Below the pieces are notes generated by a model that saw only the letters and a program-made list of their open reading frames with translations, was not told the origin of the DNA and ran no database searches. The position numbers were made by a program, and so were the translations under genes. Shown here one piece after another: positions 32,860 through 45,386 of a stretch of DNA of 64,000 nt. Source of the DNA: Argyresthia goedartella. Lineage: Eukaryota; Arthropoda; Insecta; Lepidoptera; Argyresthiidae. The stretch covers positions 14,223,501-14,287,500 of the forward strand of contig OX463807.1 of the NCBI GenBank assembly GCA_949825045.1. Reading direction: 5' to 3'. Each line of letters begins with the position of its first letter. The stretch's first letter is position 1.

Positions 32860-35725
32860 GCATAGCAACAGTAACTAGTGATCGCAGTAAACTTACTATC
32901 TCGCATCAAAACATACGGTCGTAAGATAAGAAAACACAGCGGCTAGAAGTGTTACTAAAATGTGAGCTCGAGTGTGATATCCTAGCAACACGGAGCATTG
33001 GCTGAAGAATGACAAGTTAGAGACTGTAAGTTTAGACAGCTTTAACCTCACATCGAAATACAGCAGGACTAACGTTACCCATGGTGGGTCCTGCATTTAT
33101 GCAAAATCCACCCTAAAAGTAGTAGAAAATATAAACATCACTGCACTGAATCCAAGAATGTTTCGAACTTTCAGCCATAGACCTTACAGACTATAATGTT
33201 ACTGTTGTATGTATTTATACTAATGGTAAAAAAACAAGATTTTTTGAATTCCTTAGATGGTTTGCTTGATAAGATGTGCGATTCAGACTTAGATTGTATT
33301 ATTATCGGAGACATCAACATTAACTGGATCGAGGCGTCGCCCGAGAGAGACCGACTCCGCGATATACTATCGGCCCATGGCGTGAGGAACGAGGTGAGCT
33401 TCCCCACACGAGTGACGGCCACCACCGCCACCAGCCTCGACCACCTGTACACCAACCTGGACTCAGGAGACGTGTGCTGCGCGCCCGTCACCACGCACCT
33501 GAGCGACTACCTCGCCGTGCGCGCACGCCCCTCGGGGCGCGGCCTCGCGCGCCCCGCGCCCCTCACCCGCCTCGCGCGACAACACACACAGGCGAACCGA
33601 TGCAATTTTGTCGCGTCTACTGAGAGCGTCGACTGGCAACACATTTGGCGCCGAAAAGGTGAGTTGATTGAGTAACTAGCCGCGTCCGTGATCTATGTCA
33701 TAACTAACAAATACGACAGCTGCTTTCCCCTCAGGCGAAAGCCACAAACTAAAAGTCAATCTTGGGTAACACATGAGCTGAAAAACATCAAATCACTATT
33801 ATTTGACGTGCTCGAAATCGCGACTGCTCAACCTGACAACAATGTAATCATAGAGGTCCAGAACAAGCTATTAAACCAATATGACAACCTGGTTAAGAAC
33901 AAAAGAGCACACTTTTATACAAAGTCAATTACATCCAGCATGAATGTGAGCAAGGCCATGTGGAATGTGATAAACCGAGAGCAAGGGAAAAGCAGTCGTG
34001 TTTGTTTAGATTTCACGGACGTGGCTGTGGACTCAAACGGCGTTAAATTCAACAGCAAGCGAGATGTGGTGGACGCCATGAATGCGAGATTCGCCGGCGC
34101 CGCCGCCACGTGTGGAGCCCCGCCGGCTGACGTACCGCGCGCCTGCCGCGCCCTGCAGGCCGCCCGCCCTACCGGCGACCGCTCACTAAGACTACATCTA
34201 TTCACTCCGAGCGAAGGTTATCGCATTATAAAATTCCGAATCGCGCATAAACCCACCAAAGATATTTATGACATTTCGACGGAACTTATACACTGGGCCG
34301 CAGAGCCTTTAGCACCGATACTAGCTAAACTCTTTAACGAGTGCGTCAGACGAGGCATCTACCCTACAGCGCTAAAGAAGAGCAAAATAGCACCGATATT
34401 CAAGGGGAAAGGAACGAGGGAGAATATCGATGGATACAGACCAGTCGCAGTCGTGCCCATACTGTCCAAGATCCTAGAGAACGGCCTTAGCACCCGACTC
34501 CTTGAATTTCTAGCGTCGACTGAAGCGCTGTCGGACCGGCAATACGCGTACCGCGCGGGATGCTCGACGACTGCGCTGACGAGGGCGGTGGTGCGACGCG
34601 TGCTCGAGGCGAGAGAGAGAAAGCTCCAGGGGGCAGTACTCTGCTGTGACCTCTCGAAGGCCTTCGACGTGGCTGATCACGGCGTTCTCGCTGTCAAACT
34701 CCGGCATTACGGTATCGATGGAAAGCCCCTATCTCTGCTAGCGGATTTTCTGAAAAACCGTACCCAGATCGTTGTTGGTGATGGAGGCAGGACGAGATCA
34801 AAACCAGTGATGACACATATGGGGGTTGCTCAGGGCTCTTCTGTATCCAATATTCTGTTTTCGCTCTTGCTCAACGACCTGCCACAAGCAATGACCTCCA
34901 GCGAACTATATATGTACGCTGACGATGTGGCAGGAATTATTACGAACAAAACGATTGTAGGCCTTGAGCTAAGCCTAAACCATACAATAACCGAACTATC
35001 TCACTGGTTCCGCGACAATGGCCTCGTCCTTAACTTGAAAAAAACCCACTTTCTCCACTTCGGCCTGTCAGGCCGCCATCTCGTCCCGCTAAACGTCCAT
35101 GTGGGTGGAGTGCGGGTCGAGCAGGTGGTGGCGACAACGTTTCTGGGCTTCAAGCTGGACCGCGGCCTCACGTGGAGTGCGCACGTGGACAGGTTGTGTG
35201 CGCGGCTCAGTGGCGTGTGCTTCGCGCTGCGACGGCTGGCACGCAAGGTGCCACGCGATATAGTGAAGTCGTGCTACTTCGCTACAGTGAACTTGCTGCT
35301 GCAGTACGGAGCCGAACTGTGGGGACGCGCAGCAGATTGGGAACGGGCATTCAGGATGCAAAAGCGAGCCGTGAGAGCTATAGTCCAGGTCCGCTGGGAC
35401 GTCTCCGCGAAGCCTCACTTCAAAGCGCTCAGGATCCTGACGTTGCCGTCCGTCACCATTCTGCAAGTGGCCGTCTACGTGCGCGAAAACCTGGACTCAT
35501 TCCGCATGCTCCGCAAAACACACCGCCACGGTCACAAACTCGCGACGGTCCCCCACACATTGGAGAAGTCATCGAAGATGACTCACGTCATGGGTCCGGC
35601 GTATATAATCGTCTTCCCGCCAACGTAACCGATGCTCCCAATCCAAGCACTTTCAAACTGCGCCTGAAGCGCTGGCTTATCGAGCAAACCTTCTATTCTT
35701 TTTCGGAATTACTAGACCTACCCAA
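32860..35725 (+). pseudogene. LINE ORF2: endonuclease + reverse transcriptase
   Basis: Endonuclease: 'LTISHQNIRS' (about 32895), 'FNLTSKYSRTNVTHGGSC', 'IIIGDININW' (33300) and 'TSLDHLYTN', then after an in-frame stop at 33673-33675 a 646-codon open stretch. This carries the linker 'WNVINREQGKSSRVCL' and reverse transcriptase motifs 'IAPIFKGKGTRENIDGYRP', 'CCDLSKAFDVADHG', 'MGVAQGSSVSNILF', 'MYADDVAG' (YADD at 34915-34926) and 'TTFLGFKLDRGLTW'. The C-terminal 'YGAELWGRAADW' and 'QKRAVRAI' are of CR1/Jockey type. A frameshift near 35605 displaces the natural end 'NVTDAPNPSTFKLRLKRWL' into another frame (to 35729). Several upstream frameshifts make it non-functional, but the reverse transcriptase core is uninterrupted. 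Confidence 0.88.
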
Positions 35726-35945
35726 CTAGGTAGACTCTCTTTAGACAACATTTATGTTAATGAAGTAAATTTTTTCTTTTATATTTTTATATAATTCAAT
35801 ATAATTTATTATTATTATTTTAATTTAATTTGACACAATTTAATTTTAATGTAATTTTTATTTGACATTCAACTGAACTAACTCTATTTACCAATAACAA
35901 AATGACATGTAACTGACGTTATCAATAAATAAATATGAATATATG

Positions 35946-37258
35946 AATATGCATATGACGGGAAATATCATTTCCTTAAATATGGTCAGCTTAATAATGT
36001 CACCATGTATCTCAGTAAATTATTAAGTATTTACTGTCTGCATTTTATTGGTATTTAATTTATTCCTAGGCATTTTATATATACTATTCATTGTGCACTA
36101 CCTACCCTTTTATGTAACTAATTCTTATTATGCCTTGAATTTTTGGAAGAAATCGCTTTTTAGAAATAAGCTCGCTTTTGTAAATGCATTTTCTTTTAAT
36201 GTAACTGCTGAAATATTTGTGTGCAATACAGAATTAAGAATATGAAGCTATGAAATCGGTCTTGTGACAGTCAAGTCTACACATATTACACGACATTAGT
36301 ACGATGGCACAGAACCTCGACTCGCACTTGACCTATTTTATTTACTAGAACAGACACACGGATGATCCAAATGGTTCCGTTTTACCTCTTTGCTCTTTGA
36401 GGTACGGAACCCTAAAATATCTACCAAGAAACCAAATAAGGTTGAGACAGGTTGATTGTGGGGTAGGTGTAGACCTGTGTTAAACATTATTAATATTATT
36501 TCCCTTATACAAATATACATTTTATTATTAATCAATTACTATTTAATACTACTCATATATACTTTTGTTCGCATTCGAAGTTAGTCACTGATTCACTGTC
36601 AGACCCGGAGTCAATAATAAACTCGTTACCAATTAGCCTACCTCTGTGCCAGTAATTTTTTTCAAGGCGCTAATCATGATTCACTTCTTTCTTCCAATAT
36701 CTGGGGACGTATTCTATTATGTTAATAGCATATCGATTGCCCCCACAAGCTCTTTTACTAGGGCGCAAAAGAGAATTGAGTCCCAGGGTTATGGATTGTT
36801 AATTTCTTAAGTGATTTACGTACTCAGTTAAGCAAACTATTTCACTCTTCTCCATTTTCAAAAAATTATCAACGTTCACAATCATAAAAAGATTCTCTGT
36901 CTTTTTCTCGAGATTACACACGCTCAACCAATCAGTAATGTTCTGGGCACTCAACCAACATTGTTAATATAGTAACCGTTCTAACAATTCTATGCAAGTT
37001 CTTCCGTGTCGTTTCCGTGTATTTCATAACGTCAAATAATAAAACTGACGAGGACTGCAGATTTGATTTTAAAGTCAACGTTTATTGAGAATTTGATTAA
37101 GATACTCACTGAAGGAAAACGCGATTGGATCAAATTTTCTTGATAAAATTTAATTACGAAAGACCTCTAAATTGTTTTATTTTTCTTGTTATTCTGAAAT
37201 CCTAACTAATTTCATAGCGGAATTGCATTCAAAATGTGGATATTATGTATTCGTTAAC
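35946..37258. other. Unassigned AT-rich DNA
   Basis: Contains a fragment of the (GACG)n-type dispersed repeat at about 36300-36420 ('gaggtacggaaccctaaaa'). No gene recognised. Confidence 0.4.
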
Positions 37259-39450
37259 TCTTCTTGAAAATCTTATTGACATTATAGAGTAGTTTATTTA
37301 ATTTTGATGTGGTTGGCGCAGAAATAGTGGACAGACACTTAAGAATAAAACTCAATGAAAGTGCCTCTCCCCTGCATAGCAATAAGCATGCATATATGGA
37401 AGGAAAATCTATAGAAACAGTTTTACACAACCTAACAATAAAGGTGAAAAGAGCACAAGAAAACAAAGAGTTTGGCCTGGAATGTTTCTTTGATGTAGAG
37501 AGAGCTTTCGACAGGGCAAACTTCCAAGCAATAGAAGAATCCCTTAAGCGGGACGGAATACATGAACAGTTAGCAAAATGGGTGGTAGCTATGCTCAAAA
37601 ACAGGGTGATCACTTCATATCTTGCTGGGACTAGCTACTTAATCGGAGAAAATAAAGGATTCCCACAAGGTGGATGCTTATGTCCACTGATGTGGTGTCT
37701 TCTTATAGACTACCTTATAACTCGCGTTGCCAACATGAACATATACCTACAGGTATATTCAGATGATGGGGCTATTGTTATAATAGGAAAAGTGCTAAAT
37801 ACGATACGAGATATTATGAAGAACGCAATAGGAAAGGTCTTACGGTGTTGTCAAGAAAAAGACCTTGACCTAAACCCGTAAAAAACAAAGCTACTACTCT
37901 TCAAGAATAAACGGAAAAATATTGAAATGCTTCCCATTTCGTTGAAGGGCACAAGACTAGAAGTAGTTCGTGAGATGAAATACCTGGGAGTGACCTTTGA
38001 CTGGAGAATGAAGTTCGACACTCATGTAAAGTCACAGTGCGCTAAGGCCATTAGAGTCTTATTCCAATGCAAGAGAGCTGTAGGGAACAGATGGGGAATG
38101 AAGCCAGAGATCGTCCATTTGATGTACATGGCAATCATTCTACCGAGGATTAAATACGGATCAATTGTATGGTGGAAAAGAACAGAACTAGCAACGAAGA
38201 GAAAAGAGCTTGGCAAAGTTCAAAGATTGACATGTCTTATAATCACAGGAGCCATGAGGTCTACACCTACGGCATCCTTACTAACAATGCTCAATCTAAA
38301 CCCATTGCATGTAGAGGTAAAAAGGACAGCAACTGAACAATGGTACAGAATGAAAATGAACAAAGAATGGAAAGGCAACTCTATAGACACAGGTCATGCC
38401 TATAGAAACGTCAGGTGGAAAGTTGGCAATGCTATTGGCAAACAACATTCTGATAATGAAGGAAATACTATTCGATAAGAAATACCGAATACATATAGGA
38501 ACAAGAGAAAATTGGGAAATAGAAACAGACCAACCGGTTGTAACTTGCTTCACGGATGGCTCAAGAAGAGTGAGCACATAACTAGCAGGAGCTGGTTTTT
38601 GCATCATGGACAGCAATAAATAAGACAAATCAATTGCCTTTGATCTCTGACTACACCTCTTCCGGGAAATAGGCGTGAGCATATGTATGTATGTATGTAT
38701 GTAAATCAATTGCCTTGGGGCTATACGCCAGCGTGTTCCAAGCGGAAATATTGGCCATAATGGAATGCGCTGAAGCACTAAGGGAAACAGCAGAAATCAA
38801 AAACAAGACAGTAGTAATTTATTCTGACAGTCAGGCAGCTTTAAAGGCACTTAGGGAACCAATGAATAAATCTATACTAGTCAAAGAGTGTAAAGCCAGT
38901 CTTAACTCTTTCTGAAGAACATCAGAAATAATTATCGCATGGGTCCCCGGCCATGAAGGGATTCACGGTAACGAAAAAGCAGATGAGCTGGCAAGAAACG
39001 GATTTGATGAGCGTTTTATTGGACCAGAACCAAGAGTACCTATATCAGCGACTGCCACAAAGAACATCTTCAACATGGTAGCTACGCGAGATGCAAACCA
39101 AGAATAGAAGAACACCAAAGGCTGTAGGCAGTCTAAGATGTTTATCTTAAAGAAAGACCCCAAAAAGGCTAATTATTTCCTTAATCTTAGTAGGGAAAAC
39201 TTAGCAATAATGGTAGGTGTGGTGACAGGTCACTGCAAACTAAATAGGCACCTATCATTATTAAGGCTCCTACAGGACCCATCATGCCCTCACTGTGGCT
39301 TGGAAGAAAGTAGTCAGCACTTCTTGGGAGAATGCGTAATGTATTCAAACATAAGATGGCGAACACTAGGGATGGATAACATTAAAGCAGAGGATTTATC
39401 AAACTTAAAGTTTAACGACAACCTAGAATTCATTAAACGAACAAGATGAT
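37259..39450 (+). pseudogene. I-like LINE ORF2: reverse transcriptase + RNase H
   Basis: Reverse transcriptase: 'HAYMEGKSIETVLHNL', 'CFFDVERAFDRANF', 'GFPQGGCLCPLMWCLLIDYL' and the catalytic 'QVYSDDGAIVI' (YSDD in place of YADD). The thumb has 'MKYLGVTFDWRMKF' and 'IKYGSIVWW'. RNase H follows: 'TCFTDGSR' (D), 'FQAEILAIMECAEAL' (E), 'VIYSDSQAALKAL' (D) and 'WVPGHEGIHGNEKADELA' (D), so all four acidic positions are present. A Cys/His segment 'CPHCGLEESSQHFLGEC' near the C-terminus is the zinc-knuckle of this LINE type. Stops at 37879, 38476, about 38580, 38913 and 39104 and the insertion at 38641 make it dead. The 5' endonuclease half is missing. Confidence 0.88.
38641..38702 (+). mobile_element. 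62-bp LINE 3' tail with 14-bp target duplication
   Basis: 'aaatcaattgcctt' occurs at 38627-38640 and 38703-38716. The 62 bases between read 'tctctgactacacctcttcc...' and end in (GTAT)n. Removing them and one repeat restores the RNase H frame 'DKSIALGLYASVFQAEIL'. It is an extremely 5'-truncated retrotransposition product. Confidence 0.9.
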
Positions 39451-39790
39451 TTGGGGAGAGACATCTGTTGGACCAACAGTAACCAGTGCCCAAACACTGG
39501 GATTTGGGTGAAATAGTCACGATAGAGGACCGATCACCCGCTTGTAGTTCAGCGGGCGTCCCACCTCATAATCAACATAATCATCATGTGGTTGGCGCTA
39601 CGTTATTTTAATTTGAGTTGGGCGCATTGTTGGCGCTCTCTTTTCTTTCTTATATGGAAGTAGTTAACGCTGCCACTTTCATTTACATTCCTATTCCTTT
39701 TATATACATTTTTTCGTATCACCTTAAAGCGATCATGTTGGCGGCACTCTGGTGCAGCTGGTTCTATACGAAATATTATATTGCATATAC
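39451..39790. other. Unassigned DNA
   Basis: No gene. It may include the 3' UTR of the I-like LINE up to about 39590 ('ataatcaacataatcatcat'). Confidence 0.35.
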
Positions 39791-40056
39791 CTCGGCGTCA
39801 AAAAATCGCACCTTTCCTAAAATTCGTGTCAAGCGATTATAACTCCTAAGATCCTTCCTGTACCCTATCATTATTAGTATCATTTGAAAGCTAATGAAAT
39901 CCCCTATTTGAAAACGGTAGGAAATTGGCCACCAACCCCATAAAAAAGGAAAATGTGAAATAATGTGTATTCTGATCAAAATTACAAAGAAAAGGTGTTC
40001 CTTTTACTGTTGTACAAAAATTAAAAATCAACAATAACAATCATTACAAATTAGTC

Positions 40057-40794
40057 TTAAAACCTAGTGTTGCCTCCTCTAGCCCTCCGAGCAGCTTCCA
40101 AGCGGTCAGTCATGGACCTGATGAGCATCACGACGTGTTCCTGGGGAATGTTGTCCCACTCCTCGATGACGGCATCTCGAAGCTCATCGAGAGTGGCAGG
40201 AGCTGGATCATGGGCCCGAACTCGCCGTTTCAGCTCGTCCCAGAGGTGCTCGATAGGATTGAGGTTGGGGCTTCTTGCTGGCCAGTCCATAACCTTGATG
40301 CAAACTCGACGTAGGTAGTCCTTGACAATAAAGGCTGTGTGGCACCGGGCGTTGTTGTGCATGAACTCGAAGTTGGCGCCGACAAAACCAGCATATGGGA
40401 CCACATGCTCCTCCAAAATCTCGGTGATGTACCGGTGAGCAGTCAGAGACCCCTGGCCGCGACCACCTCCAGCTCTGGAGACGCACACGAGGTCTGCCTT
40501 GCCGTCGATAGAGATGCCGCCCCAAAACATGCAAGATCCTCCCCCATAGCCGACGGTTTCCACGGTGCAGGCCGGTGTGAAACGCTCCCCTGGTCGCCTG
40601 TAGACTCTCTTACGCTTGTCGTTGGTGTACAGGCACACTCGGGTTTCGTCGGAGAACAGGCCATTCCTCCACTGGTCGAATGTCCACGGCAAGTGCGTTT
40701 CGGAAAATCGCTTCCTGGTCGTCCGGTGGATGGCAGTCAATTGGGGGCCTGTAGCAGCTCTCTGGGGCAGCAAATTCTTCTCTCGCAGTCTTCT
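40057..40794 (-). pseudogene. Tc1-like transposase, C-terminal catalytic part
   Basis: Catalytic domain: first D in 'GLFSDETRVCLY', then 'YGGGSCMFWGGIS'. The second site reads 'FMHNNARCHTA', where the family has 'DNARPH', so the catalytic aspartate is replaced by asparagine. The glutamate is in 'NPIEHLWDELKRRV'. The spacing between second and third acidic positions is 34, so DD34E. The open frame from 40773 has no internal stop, but the N-terminal half was separated by the insertion at 40795. The substitution would abolish catalysis even without the split. Confidence 0.9.
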
Positions 40795-41193
40795 TCAATA
40801 GTCAATAGTCAATAGTCAATAGTCAATAGTCAATAGTCAATAGTCAAAGTACTTTATTACTGTAGATATTTACATATACTTAGCAAACGTCATTTTTTGC
40901 CTCTTCTCTACATTGGACCACTGTGGGAGAAGAAGGGCGTAGAAACTGCCACAGATTGATTTTTAGATCTCTTTTAAAAATAGGTTGTGCTCTTAACTAA
41001 TACAAATATGAAAAATTTAATTGTTATGATTAATAAGCAGGAATAAATAATTACAAAACTATTAACAGCAAGGTCTGTGTCGAGCCAGATTAACCCCATA
41101 CAGTCCTGTCATTTAAGTAATCTTGAACATTGTAATATCCCTTTTTCGACAAAGTCGCTTTAACATGCTTTTTAAATTGCTCAAATGGCAATT

Positions 41194-42484
41194 TCAAAAT
41201 CTCCAGAGGTATCTTATTGTAAAGATTTTCTTGAAAGAATTGCTAACCTTCGCGAGTCTAAAACGGGGCGCACATAGTCTGTGATTATATCTTAGGTTAA
41301 CATTACAGCTATCGCTAAGTTTGGAAAATGTTGTAAGGTTCTTGCGTACATACATTATATTTTCGAAAATAAATTGACTAGCTACTGTTAGTATGTCAAT
41401 TTCTTTAAAAAGCTCTCTTAAGGAGTCTGTTCGTTTTAAATTATAAATTGCTCGAATAGCTCTTTTCTGTAAAATAAAAATAGTTTGAATATCCGCTGCT
41501 TTCCCCCACAACAAGATACCATAGGACATCACACTATGAAAGTAACTAAAATATACTAGCCTAGATGTAGCCACATCCGTGCTTTGTCTGATGTTCCTAA
41601 CAGCGTAAGCCGCAGAACTTAATTTACCAGCCAATTTATCTATGTGGGGTCCCCACTGCAATTTGCTATCAATGGTTATTCCAAGAAACTTCGTATCATT
41701 TACTAATTCTAACGTGCTGTTGTCTAACACTAAACTGGTCTCAACTTGCCTGACATTTGGAAGTGAGAATTTGATACACTTGGTTTTACCAGCGTTTAAC
41801 AATAAATTATTAACTGTGAACCAATTCAAGGTTAAAGACAACACACCATTAACATCATCAAAATCTCCTTTTTGTCGTTCAATTTTGAAGACCATTGAAG
41901 TATCATCAGCAAACAACACTATGTCAGTTAATTTCTCTACCATGAAAGGCAGATCATTAATATATACCAGGAATAAGAAAGGGCCTAATATGGAACCTTG
42001 TGGAATGCCAATTTTAACACCCGATCCATCAGAGTTTACGCCGTTAACTTCTGCCTTTTGAATTCTATTGCTTAGGTATGATCTGAGTAGATCCAACGCT
42101 TTATTTCTAACTCCGTAATGGTTTAATTTAATTAATAGCGTATTATGATCAACACTATCAAACGCCTTCGACAGGTCGCAAAAAACTCCGATAGCATCCT
42201 GTGCGGCCTCCCATGCAGAATAAATATGAGATATAAGGGTAATACCTGCATCCGTAGTCAATTTACCCCTAGTGAAACCGTATTGTTTGGCGTGGAGTTG
42301 TTTTGTACGATTGAAGTGTGAGGGCATTTGATTGAGTATAATCTTTTCAAATATTTTACTTAGTGTTGGAAGAACAGATATTGGTCTGAAATTTGAAGGA
42401 TCACCCTTATCTCCCGACTTGAACAGAGGTATCAGTTTACTGTGTTTCATGAGGTCTGGGAATGCCCCATCGTCAACACATTTA
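41194..42484 (-). pseudogene. CR1-like LINE reverse transcriptase
   Basis: 418 open codons from 42450, with homology reaching a few codons further upstream ('KCVDDGAFPDL'). Motifs: 'LIPLFKSGDKGDPSNFRPIS', 'QYGFTRGKLTTDA', 'GVFCDLSKAFDSVDHNTLL', 'GIPQGSILGPFLFLVYINDL', the catalytic 'IVLFADDTSMV', 'TKFLGITIDSKLQW' and the C-terminal 'YGILLWGKAADIQTIFILQ'. This polymerase core is complete. A one-base frameshift near 42484 separates it from the upstream endonuclease-linker frame. Confidence 0.92.
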
Positions 42485-43431
42485 TTGAATATATAAGCTA
42501 AGTATAGCTAGAATTACTGAACCAATGACTTTGACTGATATACCCCACAGGTCTTCCGTATTTTTTAAGTAAAGTAATTTAAACGTTTTGACAATGTCCT
42601 GGGGATATACATGATGAAATTTTAAATATACATTACTGACGCTAGTGTTATTTTTTAATAAAGTCTCTGCTTCATATGGAGATGAATTTAGACGGTCTGT
42701 TGTGAGTAAGGGTACATTGGTGAAGAATGTTTCAAAAGCTCGAGCAACATCAGCGCTGGATTTAACAATATCATCACCTATCTTTAGGCAGAAATCATTG
42801 TCCCTTGGTATAACTTTGCCAGTTTCGCGGTTTATTATTTGCCATACTGTTTTCATTCTATTATTTGAATTTTGAATTTTTATATTAATGTGTAAAGTTT
42901 TTGCAGTTCTACAAACCAACTTGAAAGTTTTGGAATATTTTTTAACATAGTCATGAAATTTTCGATCAAAGTTATAGGTTTTTTGTTCATAAAGGTCATA
43001 TAAGATAACTCTACTTTTACGAATTCCAAATGTAGCCCAGTCATTAAATTTAGATTTACCGTTGTATTCACTGACTTTCTTTAATTTAAAAACTTTATTG
43101 AATTCTGTCTGAATAATGTTGAAGAAGTCTGAGTAGATTTTGTTTGGGTTCTGTTCATCAAAATCCGGTACTGGCAAATTTATATCTAACTTTTTCATAT
43201 ACGTCTCTAGTCTATGGGATGTAATAGGCCTATAAAATGATGGATCAGTCCTATTTTTACTGGCAATTGGGAATGAAACTGTTTGACCACTGTGATCTGA
43301 GGGTAAGCAGTTAATTACATTTTTACTTGTGAATGCACAGTCACAAAAAACGTTATCTAAGCAAGTTTGGCTGGTAAGTGTAATTCTAGTTGGCTCTAGA
43401 AATATATGATATAAATTAAATGATTTGAACA
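42482..43431 (-). pseudogene. CR1-like LINE ORF2: endonuclease end and linker
   Basis: Begins within the endonuclease: 'HIFLEPTRITL', 'CLDNVFCD' and the terminal 'LPSDHSGQTVSFP', where SDH is the catalytic end motif. The linker follows with 'KTVWQIINRETGK'. The upstream part of the endonuclease continues at 49296 beyond the inserted OTU LINE. Confidence 0.85.
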
Positions 43432-43682
43432 TGAATGAATGAATGAATGAATGGTGCTTCTCCAGCCAGGGTTCTAAACCTGTTCCGGTCTTTCGGCCGG
43501 CATACCAGAGAGCACGAGTTTTGAGGGGGGGCGGAATGACCTGCTCGATAGGAGGGGAAGGAGCGTGAATTCAATCGACCGACTCTTCAGCCTGAAGCCA
43601 ATATTGGATATGTGGAATGGGGAGGATATAGGATTTGGAGAGCAGCTGTTGTTTTCTTCAAGTTCATGTTTTCCTTCTATTT

Positions 43683-44282
43683 TCAGGTATTGTTATAGGT
43701 TGAGTTTCCTGTCCTGTCGTGTTCGTTTGGGTTATCCGGTAAGGTCTCCGTTTCGCTTTCGCTGTCTGTTTCTGGAATATGGTATATTTGGCTCGATGCC
43801 TTTCTGACTTCGTCCCTGTTGTGTGCTGATTCTGTCCAGTAACTGTGTTCTTTACCGTAGTATTTGATGTCATGCTTAAGGGAATCTTTCCAGGTGTAAA
43901 TGGGTCGGCCAACTTTCTTCTTCTTTGCTTCGTATTTCAATGCAGCGTGCAGTAGGTGTTTTTGTGGGCGTCGTAGAATATGTGTATAGTAACACATCCG
44001 ATGGTTTTTGATTTGTTTGGTTATTGTTTTGCCCTGTAGTAAGTCATGAATTTTGTGGTGTCTTGGATAGCTTCTGGCGTTCTCAAACATGTCTCTGAGG
44101 ATGAGGCGTTCATATTTTCTTAGTCTAGAACGGTTTTCTTTGGTGAGGGCTGCCGCTTTAAGTCCGTATTTTATACACGGTGCAATAACCATTTTGTAAA
44201 TCAGGCGTACTATTTTCCAGTCCATGTTGGATTTCTTTATATATGCATTAGGGCCTTGGAATTGCCTATGGCTTGCCGGCAT
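43683..44282 (-). pseudogene. OTU LINE C-terminal region
   Basis: Contains 'KMVIAPCIKYGLKAAALTKE', 'LRKYERLILRDMFENA', 'CYYTHILRRPQKHLL' and 'KVGRPIYTWKDSLKHDIKYY', the thumb and basic tail found after the polymerase in RTE-like LINEs (compare 'RQRGRPRGRY' in the 21488 element). It is in a different frame from the polymerase at 44383, so a frameshift lies between them. A very acidic end, 'ETDSESETETL', precedes the stop. Confidence 0.8.
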
Positions 44283-44382
44283 CTCTTCTTTATTGTGTCT
44301 CTCCTACTATGTCCTGCCGTTACATATGTGCCGAGATATTTTATTTCGTCTACGGGTCGTATTGGAACTCCGTACAATACGA

Positions 44383-45378
44383 TCACTTGTGTGGGCGCTG
44401 GGTGTTTATGGGGTCTCTTATAAGAATTTTCGTCTTTGTTTCGTTAGTATCGAGACCTACTGTTTTTAATTGTGCTTTCCATTGCGTGACGATTGGGTCA
44501 AGGTGTTGTAAATCTTGACAAACGATGATGAGGTCATCCGCGAAGGAGAGAATAAGTGGTAAGACTATTTCTTCATCTTGGTCCAGTTTTATGTTGGGAA
44601 TTTCTTCTTCCAGTGTTTTGAGGACATCATCCATTAATATTGTAAATAGTCTTGGTGACAGTGGACAGCCTTGTTTTACTCCTTTTCCTTTGTTGATCAA
44701 GTTACTTTGCTGTCCGAACCATTTGATGCAGGTCCGTTCATACATGCAGGCTTTTATTATCCTATTGGTTAAAATCTTATTGGTCCTTGAAAGGAGAATA
44801 TCCTTGAGCACGTTGAGGTCTATAGTATCAAATGCTTTGGCGATATCTAGCACCAGTACATATGTTCTGTTACCCGCGCGCCATTCTTCGTCTAATACTC
44901 TGCGTAGTGTGAAGATGTAGTCATCGGTGGATCTATTGCGGAGAAATGCTGCTTGGTAGTTCCCGAGTTCTTTTGTTATCTCGTCTAGTTTGATGAGCAG
45001 GTATGTCGCGTATATGCGATATCCTGTATTACACATTGTTATACGGCGATAGTCATTGGTGTCTTGAGGGTTTCTGATTTTGGGGATAGGTACTTAGACC
45101 GTTTCATTCCCGGACTCCGGTATTATATTTTCTGTCCATGCTCTGTGCATTGTTTTGGTAATAACCTTTAACAGTTGTGGCGGTATTCCTTTGTACAGTT
45201 CCGGGACTACCTGATCTGTACCCGGCGCTGTTCCGTTACGCATGCGGCTGATTATCGTTTTTATGTCGGCTATTGATGGACCATTTTCTAGATAGTCAGG
45301 GTTTAATGAAGTTTCGTTAGGGATAATCATAATTTTAGGGTCTTCTGATTTCCTTAATTCCTGTTCCCAGCGTGACAT
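44383..45378 (-). pseudogene. OTU LINE reverse transcriptase
   Basis: Motifs in order: 'MRNGTAPGTDQVVPELYKG', an in-frame TAA near 45091, 'VPIPKIRNPQDTNDYRRIT', 'YQAAFLRNRSTDDYIFTLRR', 'VLVLDIAKAFDTIDLNVL', 'GKGVKQGCPLSPRLFTILMD' and the catalytic 'LSFADDLIIV'. The single in-frame stop is the only break within the polymerase core, since the frames on either side agree. Most similar by eye to RTE-type polymerases. Confidence 0.9.
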
Positions 45379-45386
45379 TGGGATAC

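Larger units (their letters stand above)
31980..35945 (+). mobile_element. CR1/Daphne-like LINE, GC-rich
   Basis: ORF1 remnants (about 32140-32570) are followed by ORF2 (about 32860-35725) and an AT-rich 3' end with 'caataaataaatatgaatat'. The coding part is strikingly GC-rich with many CGC/GCG codons, unlike the AT-rich flanks. The 5' boundary is approximate; it begins right after the inverted repeat at 31759-31962. Confidence 0.75.

Noticed and set aside
40339..40815. 158-codon plus-strand frame over the Tc1-like transposase
   Set aside because: It is the antisense shadow of a clear transposase frame.
40797..40846. CRISPR-like short regular repeats (7-base period)
   Set aside because: A pure (AATAGTC)n tandem with no spacers; it is the 3' tail of the minus-strand LINE.
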